Origin: JAZRZI01 sp045601325
GTDB taxonomy: Bacteria > Bacillota_I > Bacilli_A > RFN20 > CAG-826
Direction of reading: 5' to 3'
NCBI GenBank assembly: GCA_045601325.1
Contig: JAZRZI010000011.1
Span: 1 to 40,948 of the forward strand
Length of the DNA stretch: 40,948 nt
The notes below the pieces were generated by a model that saw only the letters and a list, made by a program, of their open reading frames with translations, did no database searches and was not told the origin of the DNA. Made by a program: the position numbers and the translations under genes. Positions 18,343 through 26,766 of this stretch are shown here, in pieces (position 1 is the stretch's first letter; every line of letters starts with the position of its first letter).

Positions 18343-19000
18343 TGTTGTTGTTTCATGCAAAAACCTATGCAAAAGCTTTGGTAATACTGAAGTTTTAAAG
18401 GATATAAACTTCTCTTTATACAAAGGCGATTTTGTTAGCATCATGGGTGATTCTGGCTCAGGAAAATCTACGTTTCTATATTTATTAGGCGGCCTTGATA
18501 AACCAAGCCAAGGTGAAGTTATCTTCCTTGGAAAAGATATATCAACACTATCTGATAAGGAACTTTCTTCTATACGTTCTAGCGAAATGGGTTTTGTTTT
18601 TCAATTTTATAATTTAGTCATGAATTTAACTGTTGAAGAAAATATTCTTTTGCCTTTAATTATGGCAAAGAAAAACACTAAAGAATTCAAAACATATTTA
18701 GATGAAATATTAAATTTATTAGGTCTTGAAGACAAAAGAAAAGAAACCCCTGATCATCTAAGCGGAGGCCAACAACAACGTGTTGCTATCGCTAGAGCTA
18801 TTATTTCTAAACCAACACTATTACTTGCTGATGAACCTACTGGAAACCTAGATAGTAAATCTGGCTATGATGTTTTAGAAATTTTTAAAGATATTAATAA
18901 ACGATATAGTATAACTATATTAATGGTCACTCATTCTGAAAAAGCTTCAAAAGTAGCAAATAAAGTTATTAGAATGGTTGATGGAAAAATAGAGGAATAG
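18335..19000 (+). CDS. ABC transporter ATPase, MacB/LolD-like
   Basis: Energises the preceding permease. All ABC motifs are present: Walker A GDSGSGKST (about residues 38-46), the signature LSGGQQQR, Walker B LLLADEPTGNLDS and the switch His in VTHSEKA. 221 residues is typical of this subfamily. It overlaps the permease gene by eight bases and has a GGAGGA site within it. Confidence 0.92.
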   Translation: MNNVVVSCKNLCKSFGNTEVLKDINFSLYKGDFVSIMGDSGSGKSTFLYLLGGLDKPSQGEVIFLGKDISTLSDKELSSIRSSEMGFVFQFYNLVMNLTVEENILLPLIMAKKNTKEFKTYLDEILNLLGLEDKRKETPDHLSGGQQQRVAIARAIISKPTLLLADEPTGNLDSKSGYDVLEIFKDINKRYSITILMVTHSEKASKVANKVIRMVDGKIEE

Positions 19001-19011
19001 GAGGCTTATTT

Positions 19012-20430
19012 ATGGTTGCGTTTTATATTGTATTTTTCTTACTTGTTATTGGTTCAATAGTATTTTTGCTTGTTGCAAGAAACAAAAAGTGGAATCTAGA
19101 AAAGGCTATGAAAATAACTTTGATAGTGGTTATGTCATTAGCTTTGCTTAATATGTTTCTTCCTGATTCGTTTGCGTTTATGACTGCTGATCCAACTGCG
19201 GAAGAATATATTTTCGATAGTGCGAGATATAATCCTTTCTATGCTGTTACTAGATTACTTGATGCGATGACATTGATAGTTCTTCCAGTCGCTTTGTTTT
19301 ATAAGAAATCCACATTTAAAAAGATAGTGGTTTATTTAGTGATTCCCACTATCATACTAAACGTAGTTATGTACTATCAAACAATTGAATATTATTGTGG
19401 TGACTACACTAAAAACTTCTTAGAAATAGGACATAATTTATGGCACGTTTGCCCTAATATTGTCATCAGAACCCTTATATTTGGTGTTATTATGCTAGGA
19501 AAATTTGTTGTTTCTAGTTATATTCATTTGGATGATCCAGAAGCTTGTAAATTCCATAACAAAAAGGAAGTTTTATATTTTGCCATAATTACACTAGCAT
19601 GCTTATATGTGAACATGCCTTTATATTTTCCTCAAAATATTATTGGTGGTTTTAGTGACATCAAAGTTAAACTCGGTCACCCTATCCATATAGTCTGGTT
19701 AGTTTTGTTGCCGTGTGAAATAATCGCATTAACATTTATTTTTAAAAATAAATGTTATGAAGACAAATACATTCTTATCTTAGTAATGGCGTTGTCCGCT
19801 GGTTATCAATATTCAACCTTCTATACATCACAATGTGATATGGATTTGTCTAAACTTCCTCTTCACTTATGTAATTTAGGTTGCTTATTTGTTTTATTAA
19901 CTGCTTTAACAAGAAAAGAAAGGTTATTCCATTTTGTTCTAGTGAGTAATGTCTTAGGTGGTTTAATCGCGGCAGTTATGTGCGATACCTATAGTACAGG
20001 TTTCTTTAATGTTATGAACATGCACTACTTTATTTGTCATAGAAATATTATAATTGTGCCTATTTTGATGGGTATTTTAGGAATATTCAAGCCATTAAAG
20101 ATTAAGGATTTAAAACACGTTTTGATTGGATTCTCAATATATTGGGCAATAACACTTATTGTTGGAACATGCATTAATGCTTCCTTTTCCGCTGCTGGAG
20201 ATACTTTTAGAGTTAACTATTTCTTCATGTTTAGGAAAGATAGAGCTTCCAAACTTATTGGTTCATGGGTAAAACCATTCTTTGATGCAAAATTGACACT
20301 TGGAAACGCTGAATTATATTTAGCCCAACTAATTATACTTATTGTTTATAGTGGACTGAGCGCTGGCGTTTTCTTTATTATGTATAATTGCTTCAAAAAG
20401 AAAAAGCCTGATCAAGTTGAACAAGCCTAG
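19012..20430 (+). CDS. YwaF/TMEM164-like integral membrane protein
   Basis: A polytopic protein with about a dozen membrane helices. The LPLHLCNLG segment near residue 282 resembles the conserved core of the YwaF/TMEM164 family, whose animal member is a phospholipid acyltransferase; bacterial members are largely uncharacterised. It starts after a GGAGG site 12 bases downstream of the ATPase gene, so it is probably co-transcribed with the ABC pair. Its stop overlaps the stop of the opposing phosphatase gene by four bases. Confidence 0.6.
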   Translation: MVAFYIVFFLLVIGSIVFLLVARNKKWNLEKAMKITLIVVMSLALLNMFLPDSFAFMTADPTAEEYIFDSARYNPFYAVTRLLDAMTLIVLPVALFYKKSTFKKIVVYLVIPTIILNVVMYYQTIEYYCGDYTKNFLEIGHNLWHVCPNIVIRTLIFGVIMLGKFVVSSYIHLDDPEACKFHNKKEVLYFAIITLACLYVNMPLYFPQNIIGGFSDIKVKLGHPIHIVWLVLLPCEIIALTFIFKNKCYEDKYILILVMALSAGYQYSTFYTSQCDMDLSKLPLHLCNLGCLFVLLTALTRKERLFHFVLVSNVLGGLIAAVMCDTYSTGFFNVMNMHYFICHRNIIIVPILMGILGIFKPLKIKDLKHVLIGFSIYWAITLIVGTCINASFSAAGDTFRVNYFFMFRKDRASKLIGSWVKPFFDAKLTLGNAELYLAQLIILIVYSGLSAGVFFIMYNCFKKKKPDQVEQA

Positions 20431-21101
20431 TCTATATAATTGATTTCACCTAGGTGAGCATGATCATTCACTCGGTTAATTCTCGGGAGAATGATCTTTT
20501 TATTTTTCTTGTCCATTAGGTCCACTACTGTGATTGATGTGTGATCAAAATGTTGAATGCCTAATAGAAGAGTAGGGTTTATTCCCAATAGATGTGATAA
20601 GCAAAATGTAATCATTCCTCCATGAGCGAATATCACAATTGTTTTATCACAATAAACTTCGTATTTGTAAACATTCTTATCACGGATTAGACCGTATCTT
20701 TCGAGCAAGGAATCCAATCCTCTAACATAACGTTTTTCGAGCCTTATAATCTCGTTTTCATTTTCAATATTGGGATTAGGGAGTTCTAAAAGTTTTCCTT
20801 TTCGATTTTCTAAGTATTCACGTGTAAATTTCCATGGGTTGTCATCTTGCCATCTAATGTTTTTGTCTGGCTTCCAATCTACTTCAATAAAATCGTCAAT
20901 TTGTTCAAATGTTTTGCCAACTTTGTTTGCGTAATGTTCTGCGGTCTCAACCGCTCTTCCATAAGATGATGAATATATGTCGTCGATCTTGAATTCTTTC
21001 AATAATCTACATGCACATATTTCAGCTTGTTTGTGACCTAGTTCAGTTAGAACATTCTTTTCGTAATCAGGTTCGCCATGTCTAATAAATATTAATCTCA
21101 T
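20427..21101 (-). CDS. Histidine phosphatase (phosphoglycerate mutase-like) family protein
   Basis: Small phosphatase with the RHGE catalytic motif near the N-terminus (IFIRHGEPDYEKN), the YSSSYGRAVETAE segment with the phosphate-binding Arg, and the second His in FAHGG. The substrate is not clear; members include GpmB, CobC and many general phosphatases. I start at 21101, directly before RLIFIRHGE. The open frame extends to a TTG at 21131, but a TATAAT box (21114-21109) lies within that extension. No ribosome site is visible. About 225 residues. Confidence 0.82.
   Translation of the reverse strand: MRLIFIRHGEPDYEKNVLTELGHKQAEICACRLLKEFKIDDIYSSSYGRAVETAEHYANKVGKTFEQIDDFIEVDWKPDKNIRWQDDNPWKFTREYLENRKGKLLELPNPNIENENEIIRLEKRYVRGLDSLLERYGLIRDKNVYKYEVYCDKTIVIFAHGGMITFCLSHLLGINPTLLLGIQHFDHTSITVVDLMDKKNKKIILPRINRVNDHAHLGEINYID
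20462..20510 (+). terminator. Possible terminator inside the opposing gene
   Basis: GATCATTC (20462-20469) pairs with GAATGATC (20489-20496) around a 19-base loop, followed by a T-rich run (TTTTTATTTTTCTT). It would end the ABC/YwaF transcript within the 3' part of the convergent phosphatase gene. Confidence 0.45.
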
Positions 21102-21108
21102 AACAAAC

Positions 21109-21114
21109 ATTATA
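21109..21114 (-). promoter_or_regulatory. -10 box of the histidine phosphatase gene
   Basis: On the minus strand a perfect TATAAT ends seven bases before the ATG at 21101, with a weak TTCTAT 17 bases upstream. This suggests a leaderless transcript. Confidence 0.45.
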
Positions 21115-21471
21115 TTGGTTACTTTTATCAAATAGAACTTTTAAATACATATTTTGATATTAGTAGTTCAAAAAATGAGCCCACCACTATTAACTTAGTT
21201 AATACTATAAAAATTTTATTTTGCAAAAGAATATTGAATTTCATCAATGTTTATAAATTTTTTGCTTAGCAAACTTTTCAAACATTGTATTAATTATATG
21301 TAACAAAACTTTTAAAAATGTTCTTTTGCCCAGCAATAGGATAATCGCTATTTTTCTTTAATTTAAATATCCTGATTTTTTGTTTTGGCACATATGTTTG
21401 TTTTCTGTTGCTTTTCTTATTTTGAATTTTAAAAACAACATTTTTTTATGATTGATTTAAAAAATGTGAAA

Positions 21472-21497
21472 ATGTTGCTTTATGTTGCTTTATGTTG
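21472..21497 (+). promoter_or_regulatory. Upstream operator-like array, three ATGTTG at 10-bp spacing
   Basis: ATGTTG starts at 21472, 21482 and 21492, with CTTT between each pair, so all three lie on the same DNA face. DeoR-family repressors often bind short tandem half-sites of this style, and a DeoR gene lies within the operon. Binding is inferred. Confidence 0.55.
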
Positions 21498-21533
21498 AAT
21501 GATAATTAAATCTAATATAATTATATAATTAAC

Positions 21534-21557
21534 TTTATTGGCAAACATGCCAATAAA
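21534..21557. promoter_or_regulatory. Perfect palindrome, candidate operator
   Basis: TTTATTGGCA (21534-21543) and TGCCAATAAA (21548-21557) are perfect inverted copies around AACA. No T run follows, so it is not a standard terminator. It looks like a dimeric regulator site. Confidence 0.5.
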
Positions 21558-21655
21558 AGAATTTTAAAGTCGTGATATCTATATTTTTATTAGGAATAAT
21601 ACCACAAAAAACAACTATACATAAAACCTAAAAACCACATTGTTGTTGGATATAA

Positions 21656-21681
21656 ATGTTGTTTTATGTTGTTTTTGTTTG
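21656..21681 (+). promoter_or_regulatory. Downstream operator-like array, ATGTTG at 10-bp spacing
   Basis: ATGTTG at 21656 and 21666, separated by TTTT, followed by a degenerate third unit (TTGTTTG near 21675). The array ends about 30 bases upstream of the -35 box, a usual place for repressor or activator action. Confidence 0.55.
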
Positions 21682-21711
21682 TTTGATAGCAAAATCTTTT
21701 CAACTTTTGTG

Positions 21712-21740
21712 TTGTATTCTTTTTTATCGCGTGTTATAGT
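21712..21740 (+). promoter_or_regulatory. Promoter of the microcompartment operon
   Basis: TTGTAT (21712-21717), a 17-base spacer and TATAGT (21735-21740). Transcription would start near 21747, leaving a 26-base leader with a GGAGG ribosome site before the ATG at 21773. Confidence 0.7.
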
Positions 21741-21772
21741 ACATGTATCTAGGAATGGAGGTACGCACAAAC

Positions 21773-24301
21773 ATGAGTAAATTATTTACTGGTAAGATTC
21801 AAAAATCTGAACGTATAACTAAGCTTGTTGATGCATTGTACGCTAATGCTCCTGAAATTGAAGCAGATAGAGCGATTCTCCTTACTGAATCTTATAAACA
21901 GACAGAAGGCGAACCAATGGTCACTAGAAGAGCCAAAGCTTTTGCTCATATACTTGATAACATTCCAATCACTATTAGAGATAACGAATTAATCGTTGGA
22001 TCTGCTACAAAGGCTCCTAGAGGCTGTCAAACATTCCCTGAGTTCTCATTTGAATGGCTTGAAAGCGAATTTGATACAGTTGCAGATAGAACATGTGATC
22101 CCTTCTATATTTCTGAAGAAACAAAAATAGCTCTTAAAGAAGCGAATAAATACTGGAAAGGCAAAACCACAAGCGAATTAGCAACTTCGTATATGGCTCC
22201 AGAAGCATTAATAGCAATTGAACATAATATTTATACACCAGGTAATTATTTCTATAACGGTGTTGGCCATATAACTGTTAATTACCTTAAGGTAATGAAA
22301 ATTGGTTATAAGGGAATTATTAAAGAAGCTTTAGAAGCAAGAAGCAAATTAGATATAAGCGATGCAGACCACGCAACAAGAGTTCATTTCTTAGATGCAA
22401 CCATTACAAGCTGTGAAGCAGTGATTAGATATGCCAAGAGATATTCTTCTCTAGCTGCTAAGATGGCAAATGAGTGCGCTGATGTAACTAGAAGAAGCGA
22501 ACTTGAAGAAATATCTAAAGTTTGCGCTAAAGTTCCTGAAAACCCTGCAACAAGCTTTAGAGAAGCATTACAAACATTCTGGTTCATTCAAATGCTTCTT
22601 CAAATAGAAAGTTCTGGTCATTCCATCTCTCCTGGCAGATTCGATCAATACATGTATCCTTATTTTAAAGAAGATTTAGAAAAAGGAATTATTAATAGGG
22701 AATCAGCACAAGAATTAATCGATTGTGTTTGGGTTAAATTAAATGATTTGAATAAATGCCGTGATGCAGTTAGCGCTGAAGGCTTTGCAGGATACTCATT
22801 ATTCCAAAACCTTATCTGTGGCGGACAAGACATTAATGGTATTGATGCAACTAATGATCTTTCGTTTATGTGCATCAATGCTACAGAGCATGTATTCTTA
22901 CCACAACCATCATTCTCTGTAAGAGTGTGGAATGGTTCTCCTCATGAATTCTTAATAAGAGCAGCAGAACTTACTAGAACAGGAATTGGTTTCCCAGCAT
23001 ATTACAATGACGAAGTCATTATTCCTCAATTAATCTCAAGAGGATTAACAGTTGAAGACGCAAGAGACTATAACATCATCGGATGTGTTGAACCTCAAAA
23101 AGCATTCAAAACCGAAGGTTGGCATGACGCAGCATTCTTCAATATGTGCCGTCCGCTTGAATTAGTATTCTCAAATGGTGTTGATAAAGGGGTTCAAATT
23201 GGCCCTAGAACTGGTGAAGTTACTTCTTTCCAAACATATGAAGAATTTGAAAACGCATATAGAACACAAATGGATTTCTTCATCAAGTGCTTAGTTAACT
23301 CTATTAATGCGATTGACTACGCACACATGGAAAGATGCCCATTACCATTTGAATCTTGTATGGTTGAGGATTGTATTGCTAGAGGCAAACCACTTCAACA
23401 AGGTGGCGCTAAATATAACTTCACAGGTCCTCAAGGATTTGGAGTTGCTAATATGGCGGACGCGATGTGGGCGGTACGCGAATTAGTATTTAAAGAACAT
23501 AAATATTCATTAGCGGATTTCAAAGAAGCTATGGATAACAACTATGGTGAAGATCTTGATGAACACCATGCAGAAAAACTCACAAAACAAGTTGCTTCCG
23601 CAATCGTTAAAGCAGGTAAGGATATCACTGAAAGCGATATCGTAAAAATCTATAACGAAGTCAAGAAAAATAAAGCTGATGAAGCTAGCAAAGCTAGATA
23701 TAGAAAACTTAAAGAAGATATCGATGCATTACCAAAATTTGGTAATGATATTGAAGATATTGATAACTTCGCTCGTGAAATCACATATGTATACACAAAA
23801 GGAATGGATCAATATAAGAATCCAAGAGGTGGTATCTTCCAAGCAGGTTTATATCCAGTATCCGCTAACGTGTTACTCGGTGGACAAACAGGTTCAACAC
23901 CTGATGGCAGATTAGCATATACTCCTGTTGCTGATGGTGTTTCTCCAGCAGCAGGAAGAGATACGAAAGGTCCTACAGCTTCATGTAACTCAGTATCACA
24001 TTTGGATCACTTCCTTGCTAGTAACGGAACACTATTCAATATGAAGTTCCATCCAACTGCTTTAGCGGGAAGACAAGGCTTAGAAAACTTTGTATCCCTC
24101 GTACGCGGATACTTTGATAGAAAAGGAACGCACATGCAATTCAACGTTGTATCTCGTGAAACACTTAGAGATGCACAAAGAAACCCTGATAAATATCGTT
24201 CATTAGTGGTTAGAGTTGCAGGATATAGCGCCTTGTTCACAACTCTATCAAGAGCGTTACAAGATGACATCATCAAACGTACAGAACAAGGAGAGTTCTA
24301 A
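21773..24301 (+). CDS. Glycyl radical diol dehydratase, 1,2-propanediol dehydratase-like
   Basis: Signature enzyme of the compartment: B12-independent radical dehydration, most likely 1,2-propanediol to propionaldehyde. It is a pyruvate formate-lyase-fold protein of 842 residues. The active-site thiyl Cys438 and Glu440 lie in GCVEPQ, and the radical Gly817 in RVAGYS near the C-terminus. I start at 21773 (MSKLFTGK) because GGAGG sits 10 bases upstream; the longer frame from 21743 would begin inside the leader. The stop overlaps the activase start by one base. Choline lyase (CutC) shares these motifs; propanediol is favoured because an aldolase is in the operon. No terminal encapsulation helix is obvious. 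Confidence 0.85.
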   Translation: MSKLFTGKIQKSERITKLVDALYANAPEIEADRAILLTESYKQTEGEPMVTRRAKAFAHILDNIPITIRDNELIVGSATKAPRGCQTFPEFSFEWLESEFDTVADRTCDPFYISEETKIALKEANKYWKGKTTSELATSYMAPEALIAIEHNIYTPGNYFYNGVGHITVNYLKVMKIGYKGIIKEALEARSKLDISDADHATRVHFLDATITSCEAVIRYAKRYSSLAAKMANECADVTRRSELEEISKVCAKVPENPATSFREALQTFWFIQMLLQIESSGHSISPGRFDQYMYPYFKEDLEKGIINRESAQELIDCVWVKLNDLNKCRDAVSAEGFAGYSLFQNLICGGQDINGIDATNDLSFMCINATEHVFLPQPSFSVRVWNGSPHEFLIRAAELTRTGIGFPAYYNDEVIIPQLISRGLTVEDARDYNIIGCVEPQKAFKTEGWHDAAFFNMCRPLELVFSNGVDKGVQIGPRTGEVTSFQTYEEFENAYRTQMDFFIKCLVNSINAIDYAHMERCPLPFESCMVEDCIARGKPLQQGGAKYNFTGPQGFGVANMADAMWAVRELVFKEHKYSLADFKEAMDNNYGEDLDEHHAEKLTKQVASAIVKAGKDITESDIVKIYNEVKKNKADEASKARYRKLKEDIDALPKFGNDIEDIDNFAREITYVYTKGMDQYKNPRGGIFQAGLYPVSANVLLGGQTGSTPDGRLAYTPVADGVSPAAGRDTKGPTASCNSVSHLDHFLASNGTLFNMKFHPTALAGRQGLENFVSLVRGYFDRKGTHMQFNVVSRETLRDAQRNPDKYRSLVVRVAGYSALFTTLSRALQDDIIKRTEQGEF

Positions 24302-25086
24302 TGGAAGAATATTTAGCCACTAAAGGAAGAATATTCGACATTCAAAGATTCTCTGTCCATGATGGCCCAGGAATTAGAACCATCGTCTTCTTAAAAGGAT
24401 GTTTCCTAAAATGCAGATGGTGTTGTAATCCTGAAAGCCAAGAATACAAAATCCAGGAATTGACACTAAATGGCAAAACTAAAGTAGTGGGTCAAGATGT
24501 CACTGTGGATGATGTTATGGAAGAGGTTGAAAAAGACAGAGCATATTATCAGAGAAGTGGTGGAGGTATGACACTCTCGGGTGGGGAATGCTTATGTCAG
24601 CCTGATTTCGCAGCTGCATTACTAAGAGCAGCAAAAGAAAGAGGCATCAACACTGCGATAGAATCAACTGCTAATGCTGAGTATTCGCAAATAGAAAAAT
24701 TATTACCCTACTTAGATACATACCTAATGGATATCAAACATATGAATTCTATCAAACACAAAGAATTCACAGGTTGTCCTAACGAGAGAATTCTAGAGAA
24801 TGCTAGAAAACTTGCAAGAGATGCAAAACGACTCGTTATTCGAACACCAGTTATTCCAACTTTCAACGCTACCGTAGACGAGATTAGAGATATCGCAAGA
24901 TACGCTAAATCAATCGGTGTCTCGGAAATGCACATTCTTCCTTATCATCGTTTAGGAAAGGATAAATATGCAGGCCTTGGAAGAGAATATACCCTAAACG
25001 AAATTGAGCCCCCAAGCAAAGAATTGATGAACGAACTTCTTAAAGTCGTTGAACAAGAAGGATTGAAAGGGCAGATAGGAGGTTAA
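24301..25086 (+). CDS. Glycyl radical enzyme activating enzyme (radical SAM)
   Basis: Installs the glycyl radical on the preceding dehydratase using S-adenosylmethionine and a [4Fe-4S] cluster. The cluster motif CxxxCxxC is seen as CFLKCRWC near residue 34, and a SAM-binding GGE follows in LSGGECLCQ. At 261 residues it lacks the extra Cys-rich ferredoxin-like insert of many dehydratase activases and resembles the compact pyruvate formate-lyase type. It is translationally coupled (TAATG) to the dehydratase. Confidence 0.9.
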   Translation: MEEYLATKGRIFDIQRFSVHDGPGIRTIVFLKGCFLKCRWCCNPESQEYKIQELTLNGKTKVVGQDVTVDDVMEEVEKDRAYYQRSGGGMTLSGGECLCQPDFAAALLRAAKERGINTAIESTANAEYSQIEKLLPYLDTYLMDIKHMNSIKHKEFTGCPNERILENARKLARDAKRLVIRTPVIPTFNATVDEIRDIARYAKSIGVSEMHILPYHRLGKDKYAGLGREYTLNEIEPPSKELMNELLKVVEQEGLKGQIGG

Positions 25087-25089
25087 TGT

Positions 25090-25470
25090 ATGGACATTGA
25101 GAAGCTCATTCCTGAAAATGAACTAAAAACTAGAATCATTCAAGAGAGTGTTCCTGGTAAACAAATTACCTTAGCACATATCATTGCAAATCCAGATGAA
25201 CTTCTATATCGCAAATTAGGATTAGATCCAAATGTCGATTATGGTTCAACCGCTATCGGAATCATGACACTTTGTCCTAGTGAAACAGCAATCATTGCTG
25301 CTGATGTCAGCATGAAGGCTAGTGGTGCTAGACTCGGGTTTGTCGATAGATTCTCAGGAACGATGATCATTACCGGCACAGTAAGTGAAGTTGAAGCTTC
25401 ATTATCCGCTGTAATTGATTTCTGTATAGAAAAATTAAAATTCACTGTATGTCCAATTACTAAAACCTAA
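25090..25470 (+). CDS. PduU/EutS-like permuted BMC shell protein
   Basis: A hexameric shell component with a circularly permuted BMC fold. The first 35 residues (IPENELKTRIIQESVPGKQITLAHIIANP in part) match the PduU/EutS N-terminus that forms a small beta-barrel capping the pore. The BMC core follows (YGSTAIGIMTLCPSETAIIAADVSMKASG in part). 126 residues is slightly over the family length. AGGAGG precedes the ATG, and the stop overlaps the next start by one base. PduU is thought to recruit PduV, which is the next gene. Confidence 0.85.
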   Translation: MDIEKLIPENELKTRIIQESVPGKQITLAHIIANPDELLYRKLGLDPNVDYGSTAIGIMTLCPSETAIIAADVSMKASGARLGFVDRFSGTMIITGTVSEVEASLSAVIDFCIEKLKFTVCPITKT

Positions 25471-25910
25471 TGCGAAAGATTATCTTGATAGGACGAAGCG
25501 GTGTGGGAAAAACCACATTAAAGCAAGCCTTAAAGAACGAAAAAATTGTTTATCACAAAACACAGTATATCGATTGGCATGATTGGATAATCGATACTCC
25601 TGGTGAATATTGTGAAAATAAAAATCTTGGATGCGCTCTCGGGCTATATGCCTATGAGGCAGATGTAGTGGGTCTATTAGTGGCCGCTAATGAATGGTAC
25701 TCATTATTCTCTCCAAATATGGTGGGATTCGTGAGTAGAGAATGCATTGGCATAGTAACTAAATGCGACCTTGCTGATCCAAGTCGCGCTGCTAACTGGT
25801 TGCGATTAACTGGATGCGAAAAAATCTTCTACGTTGATAGTGTGTCAGGTAAAGGCGTGAAAGAAATAATTGACTATCTCAAAATTGAGAAGCCAAGATT
25901 CCACTGGTAA
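25470..25910 (+). CDS. PduV/EutP-like small P-loop GTPase
   Basis: Ras-like nucleotide-binding protein with a P-loop GRSGVGKT at residues 7-14, a DTPGE segment (switch II) and TKCD (the guanine-specificity motif NKxD-like). 146 residues, as in EutP/PduV. In the Pdu system PduV sits on the outside of the shell and affects compartment position. Coupled to the PduU-like gene by one base. Confidence 0.88.
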   Translation: MRKIILIGRSGVGKTTLKQALKNEKIVYHKTQYIDWHDWIIDTPGEYCENKNLGCALGLYAYEADVVGLLVAANEWYSLFSPNMVGFVSRECIGIVTKCDLADPSRAANWLRLTGCEKIFYVDSVSGKGVKEIIDYLKIEKPRFHW

Positions 25911-25941
25911 TAATTAAAACGACTTAAAAGGAGAAAAGATT

Positions 25942-26751
25942 ATGGCTGTTTTAAATGAATATGAAATTAAAAAAGAAATCTGCGAAATCGGTAGAAGAAT
26001 CTACAATCGCGGAATGGTCGCAGCAAATGATGGTAACATTTCTGTTAAATTAAATGACCATGAATTCCTATGCACACCTACAGGTGTTTCTAAAGGTTTT
26101 ATGACTCCAGATATGATCTGTAAAGTTGATGAGAATGGTAAAGTTCTTCAAGCAAACCCACCTTATAGACCATCTTCTGAAATTAAGATGCACATGAGAG
26201 TGTATCAAAAAAGAGATGATGTTCGCTCTGTCGTTCACGCTCACCCAATGTACGCAACTAGCTTTGCAATTGCAGGTATCCCACTTACTCAACCAATTAT
26301 GCCTGAAGCTGTCATCGCTCTTGGTTGTGTCCCTATCGCAGAATATGGACGTCCTTCAACAGAAGAAATCCCAGATGCTGTTGAAAAATTCTTACCATAT
26401 TTCGATGCAGTGTTACTTGCTAACCACGGTGCACTTTCTTATTCAGATTCCTTATTAAATGCTTATATGAAAATGGAATCTGTCGAATTCTACGCACAAC
26501 TCTTATATCAATCAAGAGTGTTAGGTGGACCAAAAGAATTCACACCTCAACAAGTCGAAGAATTATACGAAATTAGAAGAAAATTCGGTATGAAAGGTAA
26601 ACACCCAGCAAACGTTTGCTTAAACGCTAAAGAAGGCAAACCAAGTTGCCATAGCTGTGGTGGAAATTGCCAATCCAAGTCCGTTAGTGGTGATGATGCA
26701 CAATTAGTTGCAGATATCACAAAACGCGTCATGGAAGCCTTAAAAAAATAA
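25942..26751 (+). CDS. Class II aldolase, fuculose/rhamnulose-1-phosphate type, with encapsulation tail
   Basis: Probably splits L-fuculose-1-P or L-rhamnulose-1-P into dihydroxyacetone phosphate and L-lactaldehyde, feeding the propanediol branch. Zinc ligands are H99 and H101 (HAHP) and H162 (ANHGA), with the catalytic Glu at E80. The catalytic domain ends near residue 215. After it come a Cys-rich linker (CHSCGGNC) and an amphipathic C-terminal helix (AQLVADITKRVMEALKK) that closely resembles the N-terminal tags of other enzymes here, so it is probably cargo. An AAGGAG site precedes the ATG. Which sugar phosphate is used cannot be read from the sequence. Confidence 0.85.
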   Translation: MAVLNEYEIKKEICEIGRRIYNRGMVAANDGNISVKLNDHEFLCTPTGVSKGFMTPDMICKVDENGKVLQANPPYRPSSEIKMHMRVYQKRDDVRSVVHAHPMYATSFAIAGIPLTQPIMPEAVIALGCVPIAEYGRPSTEEIPDAVEKFLPYFDAVLLANHGALSYSDSLLNAYMKMESVEFYAQLLYQSRVLGGPKEFTPQQVEELYEIRRKFGMKGKHPANVCLNAKEGKPSCHSCGGNCQSKSVSGDDAQLVADITKRVMEALKK

Positions 26752-26766
26752 ATTTAGGAGAAATTA

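Larger units (their letters stand above)
21102..21772. promoter_or_regulatory. Long regulatory region upstream of the microcompartment operon
   Basis: This 670-base, very AT-rich stretch has no convincing gene on either strand. It holds the phosphatase promoter at the left, two phased ATGTTG arrays, a perfect palindrome between them, an inverted ATGTTG at 21436-21441 and a good promoter at the right. Partial copies (ATGTTTG at 21394, CTGTTG at 21405) hint that the array once extended further left. The 21132-21390 part shows nothing I can name. Confidence 0.6.

Noticed and set aside
21534..21557. Palindrome considered as a terminator for an upstream transcript
   Set aside because: No T run follows on either strand and no gene reads towards it.
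21472..21681. Tandem repeats considered as a CRISPR array or replication iterons
   Set aside because: The units are only 10 bases with no spacers, no cas or rep gene is near, and they sit directly upstream of a promoter. Operator use fits better.
21773..24301. Choline trimethylamine-lyase (CutC) as identity of the glycyl radical enzyme
   Set aside because: The shared motifs allow it, but the aldolase in the operon and lack of choline uptake genes favour propanediol dehydratase. Not fully excluded.
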